Source: Pseudomonadota bacterium
GTDB taxonomy: Bacteria; Pseudomonadota; Gammaproteobacteria; Burkholderiales; Burkholderiaceae_C
Assembly (NCBI GenBank): GCA_020161145.1
Contig: JAIUPQ010000001.1
Span: 1-64,000, forward strand
Direction of reading: 5' to 3'
Length of the DNA: 64,000 nucleotides
Part shown: one piece after another, positions 59,254-64,000 of the stretch
Layout of the letters: every line of letters starts with the position of its first letter
How positions within the stretch are numbered: the stretch's first letter is position 1
The notes under the pieces: generated by a model
The model's database searches: none
The model's input: only the letters and a program-made list of their open reading frames with translations
What the model was told of the DNA's origin: nothing
Translations under genes and position numbers: made by a program

Positions 59254-60636
59254 ATGGACAACCCCCGCCGCACGTTCTTCAAGGCCGCCGGAGCCACCTT
59301 TCTTGGCGCCGCCGCCGTCAGCCGCGCCGGCGCCGCGCTGCTGCCCGAGGCCGCCCAGCAGACCTCGCCCGCCACCTTGCCCCCGTCGCCGCCGCCCAAT
59401 GGCCGGCCGTTCCAGCCGCTGGTCACCCTCAACGGCTGGTCGCTGCCCTGGCGCATGAAGGCGGGTGTCAAGGAATTCCACCTCGTTGCCGAGCCCGTGG
59501 TGCGCGAAATCGCCCCCGGCATGAAGGCCAACCTCTGGGGCTACAACGGCGCCAGCCCCGGCCCCACCATCGAGGCCGTCGAGGGCGACCGCATCCGCAT
59601 CTTCGTCACCAACAAACTGCCCGAGGTCACCTCGGTGCACTGGCACGGCATCTTGCTGCCCTCGGGCATGGACGGCGTCATGGGGCTGACCCAGCCGCCC
59701 ATCGCCGTGGGCAAGACCTTCGTCTACGAGTTCCAGCTCCAGCGCTCGGGCACCTTCATGTACCACCCGCATGCCGACGAAATGGTGCAGATGGCCATGG
59801 GCATGATGGGCTTGTTCATCGTCCATCCCAAAGACCCCCGCCAGCACCGGGTGGATCGCGACTACGGCTTCATCCTCAACGCCTACGACATCGAGCCCGG
59901 TGCCGCCACGCCCCGCGTCAACACCATGACCGACTTCAACCTGTGGACGTGGAACAGCCGGGCCTTTCCGGGCATCGATCCCTTCGTCGCCCGCACCGGC
60001 GAGCGCGTGCGCATCCGCGTGGGCAACCTCACCATGACCAACCACCCCATCCACATGCACGGCCCGCACTTCGAGGTCACCGGCACCGACGGCGGCTGGG
60101 TGCCCAGGAGCGCGCGCTGGCCCGAGGTCACCACCGACATCGCGGTGGGCCAGATGCGGGCGTTCGAGTTCGACGCCCTGGCCGGCGACTGGGCCATCCA
60201 CTGTCACAAAAGCCACCACACCATGAACGCCATGGGCCACGGCGTGCCCACCATGATTGGCGTCGAGCAGCACGACCTCGTGCGCCGCATCCACGAGCTG
60301 GTGCCCGACTACATGGTCATGGGCGACCGCGGCATGCACGACATGGCCGAAATGGAGATGCCGTTGCCCGACAACACCTTGCCCATGATGACCGGCCAGG
60401 GCCCGTTCGGCCCCATCGCCATGGGCGGCATGTTCAGCGTGGTCAAGGTGCGCGACGACCTCGCGCGCGGCGACTGGCGCGACCCCGGCTGGTACCGCCA
60501 TCCCGCTGGCACCCTGGCCAGCGAACTGTCCAGCGAGTACACCGCCGAGCTGCCCCCCGAGTCGCGCGCGGGTGCGCCCGCCGCCGACGCCGCCACCGTC
60601 CAGGTGCGCAAACCCCACGGCCACACCGGCCATTGA
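59254..60636 (+). CDS. Tat-exported multicopper oxidase, copper resistance type
   Basis: A 460-residue multicopper oxidase. The N-terminus MDNPRRTFFKAAGATFLGAA is a Tat signal (RRTFFK). The copper ligands are complete: HWHG (129-132), HPHAD (171-175), HPIHMHG and HCHKSHHTMNAM, the last with the type-1 Cys and axial Met. A Met/His-rich segment near the C-terminus (MHDMAEMEMPLPDN) probably binds copper. It would oxidise Cu(I) in the periplasm. The ribosome binding site AAAGAGA precedes the ATG at 59254. Confidence 0.9.
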   Translation: MDNPRRTFFKAAGATFLGAAAVSRAGAALLPEAAQQTSPATLPPSPPPNGRPFQPLVTLNGWSLPWRMKAGVKEFHLVAEPVVREIAPGMKANLWGYNGASPGPTIEAVEGDRIRIFVTNKLPEVTSVHWHGILLPSGMDGVMGLTQPPIAVGKTFVYEFQLQRSGTFMYHPHADEMVQMAMGMMGLFIVHPKDPRQHRVDRDYGFILNAYDIEPGAATPRVNTMTDFNLWTWNSRAFPGIDPFVARTGERVRIRVGNLTMTNHPIHMHGPHFEVTGTDGGWVPRSARWPEVTTDIAVGQMRAFEFDALAGDWAIHCHKSHHTMNAMGHGVPTMIGVEQHDLVRRIHELVPDYMVMGDRGMHDMAEMEMPLPDNTLPMMTGQGPFGPIAMGGMFSVVKVRDDLARGDWRDPGWYRHPAGTLASELSSEYTAELPPESRAGAPAADAATVQVRKPHGHTGH

Positions 60637-60647
60637 AGGAGACCCTC

Positions 60648-61130
60648 ATGTCCTGCACCCCCACCACGGCCCAGAGCCGCCGCCACTGGCTGACGCGCCT
60701 GGCCTTGCTGGCCGGCAGCACCGCGCTGCCGGCTTGGGCCGCCGACCCGCTGCCGCCCGTTGACGTGCACGCCAGCCCCACTTGCGGCTGCTGCAGCGCC
60801 TGGGCCGACCACATGCGCGCGGCCGGCTTCCCCGTCAAGATCACCTATGTGCAGGACACCACCGCCTTGCGCAAGCGCATGGGCCTGCCCGACCGCCTGG
60901 GCAGCTGCCACACCGCGCTGGTCGGCGGCTACGCCATCGAAGGCCATGTGCCGGCCGCCGAAGTCAAGCGTCTGCTGGCCAGCCGCCCGGCCGCCATCGG
61001 CCTGGCCGTGCCCAGCATGCCACCCGGCTCACCGGGCATGGAAATGGGCGATCGCCGCGACCCCTACGATGTGTTCCTGGTGGACAAACAAGGCCGTGCC
61101 ACCGTGTTTGCCTCTTACCCCAAGCCTTGA
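60648..61130 (+). CDS. DUF411 periplasmic metal-binding protein
   Basis: A 160-residue exported protein. A twin-Arg-like N-terminus (SRRHWLTRLALLAGSTALPAWA) is followed by the DUF411 core: VHASPTCGCCSAWADHMRAAGF with the Cys-x-Cys-Cys metal site, and LGSCHTALVGGYAIEGHVPAAEVKRLL. Such proteins often accompany copper resistance genes. AGGAGA lies just before the ATG. Eleven bases separate it from the multicopper oxidase gene. Confidence 0.88.
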   Translation: MSCTPTTAQSRRHWLTRLALLAGSTALPAWAADPLPPVDVHASPTCGCCSAWADHMRAAGFPVKITYVQDTTALRKRMGLPDRLGSCHTALVGGYAIEGHVPAAEVKRLLASRPAAIGLAVPSMPPGSPGMEMGDRRDPYDVFLVDKQGRATVFASYPKP

Positions 61131-61144
61131 AAGCAGCCCCCACC

Positions 61145-61474
61145 ATGAAATCGTTCGTCTTGCTTGCCACCGCCCTCGTCCTCGGCACCAGCACCATGGC
61201 CCAGGCCGATCACAGCGCCCACGCGGCACCCGCCGCCTCGGCCGCTGCCGCCACCTGGGTCGATGGGGAGGTGCGCAAAGTCGATACCGAACTAGGCCGC
61301 CTCACGCTGCGCCACGGCCCCATCCCCAACCTGGGCATGGGCAACATGACCATGGTCTTTCGCGTGGCCGACCCCAAGCTGCTGGACGGCCTGAAGGTCG
61401 GCGACGCGCTGCGCTTCCAGGCCAGCCGCGTGGGCGGCGCCATCACGGTGACGGCGATCGAGGCGAAGCGCTGA
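61145..61474 (+). CDS. CusF-like periplasmic copper-binding protein
   Basis: A 109-residue exported protein with signal peptide MKSFVLLATALVLGTSTMAQA, a His/Ala linker (DHSAHAAPAA) and a CusF-type OB-fold. The ligand region LGMGNMTMVFRV contains the paired Met residues, and GEVRKVDTELGRLTLRHGPIP is the family's opening. It probably binds Cu(I)/Ag(I) and passes it to efflux components. It ends the copper run. Confidence 0.88.
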   Translation: MKSFVLLATALVLGTSTMAQADHSAHAAPAASAAAATWVDGEVRKVDTELGRLTLRHGPIPNLGMGNMTMVFRVADPKLLDGLKVGDALRFQASRVGGAITVTAIEAKR

Positions 61475-61543
61475 CGTGGCGGCATCGTCGGTGGCCGTGC
61501 GTGCTAGCGTGCCCCTCCGCACGGCCAACCCGAGGACGCTCCC

Positions 61544-62230
61544 ATGCCATCACCCGTCATCATCGCGCTGGATTTCGCTTCGCAGGACGAGGCCCTGGCG
61601 CTCGTGGACCGGCTGGGTGCCGAGGCTGGCTTCTACAAGGTCGGGCTGCAACTGCTGACCGAGGCCGGCCCCGCCGTGGTGCGCGAGTTGGTGGGGCGCG
61701 GCAAACAGGTGTTCCTCGACCTCAAGACCCACGAAATTCCCCACTCCGTGATGGGCGCCGTGCACGCGGCGGGCAAGCTGGGTGCCTGCATGGTGACCGT
61801 GCACGCCAGCGGGGGCTCGGCGGTGCTGCGGGCGGCCGTCGAGGCCGCCCAGCCCTATCCTCAATTGCGGGTGCTGGCCCTGACCGTCATCACCAGCCTG
61901 GCGGATGACGATTTGCCGGAAATCGGCCTGGCCCCCTCGGTGCGGGCGCAGGTCGAGCGGCTGGCCCTGCTGGCGGCAGCTTGTGGCTGCCACGGGGTCG
62001 TGGCCTCGGCTCAGGAGGCCGCCTTCCTCAAGCCCATGCTGCCTCGCGATGCGCTCATCGTGACGCCGGGCATCCAACTCGGTGACGGCGCACCGCCCGA
62101 TCAGGTGCGTGTGGCCACGCCTGGGCAGGCCAGGCAGAACGGGGCCACGCACATCGTCATGGGGCGCTCAATCACCCAGGCGGCAGACCCGCTGGTGGCC
62201 TACAGGGCGGCGGCTCGCGCCATGGGCTGA
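61544..62230 (+). CDS. pyrF: orotidine 5'-phosphate decarboxylase, short (type 1) form
   Basis: A 228-residue TIM-barrel enzyme making UMP. It opens VIIALDFASQDEAL with the substrate Asp, followed by FYKVGLQLL with the Lys. MVTVHASGG and THIVMGRSIT are intact, the last with the phosphate-binding Arg. The catalytic D-x-K-x-x-D motif reads FLDLKTHEIP, so the second Asp is Glu. It is 70 bases after the copper genes and three bases from the convergent VOC gene. Confidence 0.9.
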   Translation: MPSPVIIALDFASQDEALALVDRLGAEAGFYKVGLQLLTEAGPAVVRELVGRGKQVFLDLKTHEIPHSVMGAVHAAGKLGACMVTVHASGGSAVLRAAVEAAQPYPQLRVLALTVITSLADDDLPEIGLAPSVRAQVERLALLAAACGCHGVVASAQEAAFLKPMLPRDALIVTPGIQLGDGAPPDQVRVATPGQARQNGATHIVMGRSITQAADPLVAYRAAARAMG

Positions 62231-62233
62231 GGG

Positions 62234-62620
62234 TCACTGCCCCGGCGGCGGCTGCCAGAGCTCGACCTTGTTGCCCTCGGGGTCCATCACCCAGCCGAAG
62301 CGGCCCAGCGTGGGGTCGTCGGTCATCTCCAGCACCTCGCAGCCCTCGTCGCGCAAGGTCTGCATCAAGGCCGCCAGGTCGGCGACGCGGTAGTTGATCA
62401 TGAAGGGCGCCGTGCTGGGGGCAAAGAGGCCGTTGTCGGCCGCGCCGATGGACCAGACGGTGGTGCCCGCCGTCGGCTGGCCGGCGGCATCGGCCCAGCT
62501 GAACGCGGCGCCGCCCCAGGCCTGCACATCGATGCCCAGGTGCCGCTGGTACCAGGCCCGCAGCGCCACCGGGTCGCGGGCGTGAAAGAAGATGCCGCCT
62601 ATGCCTGTGACGCGCGCCAT
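62234..62620 (-). CDS. VOC-family (glyoxalase-like) protein
   Basis: A 128-residue single-unit VOC protein (two beta-alpha-beta-beta-beta halves). The opening VTGIGGIFFHARDPVALRAWYQRHLG is typical, and the end GWVMDPEGNKVELW carries the conserved metal-ligand Glu. AGGAGT before the ATG at 62620 fixes the start. Substrate unknown. It lies 77 bases downstream of pxpC on the same strand. Confidence 0.88.
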   Translation of the reverse strand: MARVTGIGGIFFHARDPVALRAWYQRHLGIDVQAWGGAAFSWADAAGQPTAGTTVWSIGAADNGLFAPSTAPFMINYRVADLAALMQTLRDEGCEVLEMTDDPTLGRFGWVMDPEGNKVELWQPPPGQ

Positions 62621-62697
62621 GCCGGACTCCTGTGGGGTGGGGATGCGCAAGGGTAGCGGCTTTGGCTGCGTGCGGCGGCAACCCCCCGCGACGGACC

Positions 62698-63783
62698 TCA
62701 GGGTTGCCGCGCGTTGACCACGCCGCTGACCAGATTGCCGCCATACAGCGCCGCCTCATCCAGCGCGGGCGCATCGGGCGGCATGGGCGGCAGCGGGGTC
62801 AGGGCCGCGAGCCGGGCCAGCCAGGCCTGCGCCGCCTCTCGCGCCAAGGCCTGTGCGGCGGCGGCGGTGACGGGCGCAAAGCGCAGTACGGCGCCTGGCG
62901 CGGCCACGGCCAGACGGGGCAGGTCGGCGGTGCAGACGGTGGCGATCTTGGGGTAACCGCCCGCCGTGTGGCCGTCGGCCAGCAGCACGATGGGCTGGCC
63001 GTGGCCGGGCACCTGGATGGCGCCGGGCACGGTGGCGTCGGTGACGATCTCCGCCCCTTTGTGCGGATCGTCCTGGCGGTGGGCCAGCACCGGGCCGGCC
63101 AGCCGCAAGCCCATGCGGTCGGCGTCGCGGGTCAGCGTCCAGGCGGCGGCCCAGAACGCGGCCTGCTGGTCAGGCGCGAAGTGGTCGGCCTGGGGGCCGG
63201 GCACGGCGCGGATGGGGGCGGCGGTGGCATCCCATTCGGCAGCCTCGGGCGGCGCGGCCAGCGCCTGCAGGCCGGCGCGGGCATCGGCGGCCAGCGCGGG
63301 CAGGGTGTCGCCCGCGCGCAGCAGGCGGCCTTCCTGCGGCACATGGCCGCCAAAGCCGGCGCGCAGGCAGGTGCTGGCGCTGCCCAGCATGGCGGGCAGG
63401 GCGAGCCCGGCCGCGGCCAGGTAGGCCACGCGGCCCACGGCGGGGGCAGCCAGCCGCAGCCGCTGGCCGGGGTAGAGGGTGAGGCTGCGCCAGGGGGCGA
63501 GCCGGCGCGGCGGTTGGCCCTCGGCCAGCAGCTCCATCGTGCAGGGGCCGGCCACGGCCAGCCGCAGCGGGGCGCCGCGCGCCTCGGCCACCAGGCCGCC
63601 GCCGATCAGCTCGATGGCTGGCGCGCCAGGTGGCTGGCCGGCCAGCACGTTGGCCGCCTGCAGGCCTGGCGGATGCAGGGCGCCGCTGGCCGGCACGCCC
63701 TGGCCGCGCCAGCCGGGGCGCCCCAGGTCTTGCACGCTGGCAAAGGCGCCGGGCTGGAGGATGTGCAGCACCGCCTGGCTCAT
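62698..63783 (-). CDS. pxpC: 5-oxoprolinase subunit C (biotin-dependent carboxyltransferase family)
   Basis: PxpC (KipA-like) of 361 residues. The start [34 protein letters not shown] is diagnostic. RMGLRLAGP and the [22 protein letters not shown] segment, the carboxyltransferase-like core, follow. With PxpA and PxpB it forms ATP-dependent 5-oxoprolinase. Its ATG overlaps the pxpB stop by four bases. Confidence 0.93.
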   Translation of the reverse strand: MSQAVLHILQPGAFASVQDLGRPGWRGQGVPASGALHPPGLQAANVLAGQPPGAPAIELIGGGLVAEARGAPLRLAVAGPCTMELLAEGQPPRRLAPWRSLTLYPGQRLRLAAPAVGRVAYLAAAGLALPAMLGSASTCLRAGFGGHVPQEGRLLRAGDTLPALAADARAGLQALAAPPEAAEWDATAAPIRAVPGPQADHFAPDQQAAFWAAAWTLTRDADRMGLRLAGPVLAHRQDDPHKGAEIVTDATVPGAIQVPGHGQPIVLLADGHTAGGYPKIATVCTADLPRLAVAAPGAVLRFAPVTAAAAQALAREAAQAWLARLAALTPLPPMPPDAPALDEAALYGGNLVSGVVNARQP

Positions 63784-64000
63784 GGCGCCTCGGCATAGGT
63801 TTGCGCATCCACCTCGCCACGCGCCACGGCGGCCAGCAGGGCGGCGTGTTCACCGGGACTGATGGGGTCGAAGCGCACGGCATCGCCCGGCGCCAGCAGG
63901 CTGGGCGGGGTGAGCGCGGGGTTGAACAGCGGCAGCGGGCAGTTGCCCAGCAGGTGCCAGCCGCCGGGGCTGGCCCAGGGGTAGACGGCGCTCATGCCGC
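63780..64000 (-). CDS. pxpB: 5-oxoprolinase subunit B, C-terminal part (cut by window edge)
   Basis: The last 73 or so residues of PxpB (KipI-like). The segment YPWASPGGWHLLGNCPLPLFNPALTPPSLLAPGDAVRFDPI is the conserved end of the carboxyltransferase subdomain 1 family. The frame is open to the window edge, so the N-terminal part lies beyond it. It overlaps pxpC by four bases. Confidence 0.9.
   Translation of the reverse strand, partial: GMSAVYPWASPGGWHLLGNCPLPLFNPALTPPSLLAPGDAVRFDPISPGEHAALLAAVARGEVDAQTYAEAP

Noticed and set aside
57766-60636. A 956-residue frame joining the TolC-type region to the multicopper oxidase.
   Set aside because: The first half is out of frame with the TolC-type gene and has no motif; the oxidase starts at 59254 with its own ribosome binding site and Tat signal.

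Overview
The window is GC-rich, densely coded bacterial chromosome. Its gene orders are typical of Betaproteobacteria, most likely the Comamonadaceae: argH divergent from an AlgZ/AlgR-type pair followed by hemC-hemD-hemX-hemY; hrcA divergent from nadK-recN; TPR gene-lolB-ispE-tRNA-Gln-prs-rplY; thrC-moeA-moaD-moaE. Family and genus are inferred from gene order and protein style, not from a marker gene. Many neighbouring genes are translationally coupled through ATGA, GTGA or TGATG overlaps, and these overlaps fix many of the starts.

Layout. (1) Bases 1-2590 are an accessory patch that is visibly AT-richer: an IS481-type transposase remnant abutting a HAD phosphatase, a PurD-like ATP-grasp fragment and two orphan genes. 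(2) 2594-13000 holds hdeD, a double-length UvrA-type ATPase, an enoyl-CoA hydratase with a malonyl-CoA synthetase, an acyltransferase, an acyl-CoA-binding protein and a GNAT. (3) 13200-16060 is a tandem pair of exported trypsin-like proteins; the second has lost two of its three catalytic residues. (4) 16080-36240 is mostly housekeeping: a DUF3141 PhaC-like protein, HDOD, rplY, prs, tRNA-Gln, ispE, lolB, mutM, a dynamin-like GTPase, mutY, rapZ, recN, nadK, hrcA, a lipid kinase, creA and dinB. (5) 36240-36600 has no gene but carries two head-to-head copies of a hairpin element. The core is conserved and the stems differ in sequence while keeping their pairing. This is the best candidate for an undescribed element. 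(6) 36602-45200 holds argH, a two-component pair, a diguanylate cyclase, the haem operon and tRNA-Arg. (7) 45355-52520 holds a TPR protein, thrC, moeA, GNAT, moaD, moaE, crcB and a flavin reductase. (8) 52457-56420 encodes two exported orphans, one of them a lipoprotein with a papain-like Cys/His/Asp arrangement. (9) 56472-64000 holds 5-oxoprolinase genes (pxpA; pxpC and partial pxpB) separated by a plus-strand block of copper-resistance genes and pyrF.

How the genes work together. Five DNA repair or tolerance genes fall in the window (UvrA-type, mutM, mutY, recN, dinB). hemC-hemY make and process uroporphyrinogen. moeA/moaD/moaE serve molybdenum cofactor synthesis. The copper block pairs a Tat-exported multicopper oxidase with a TolC-type lipoprotein and small copper-binding proteins. 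Coordinates come from reading the sequence. Functions rest on recognised motifs and family knowledge, and no database search was possible.
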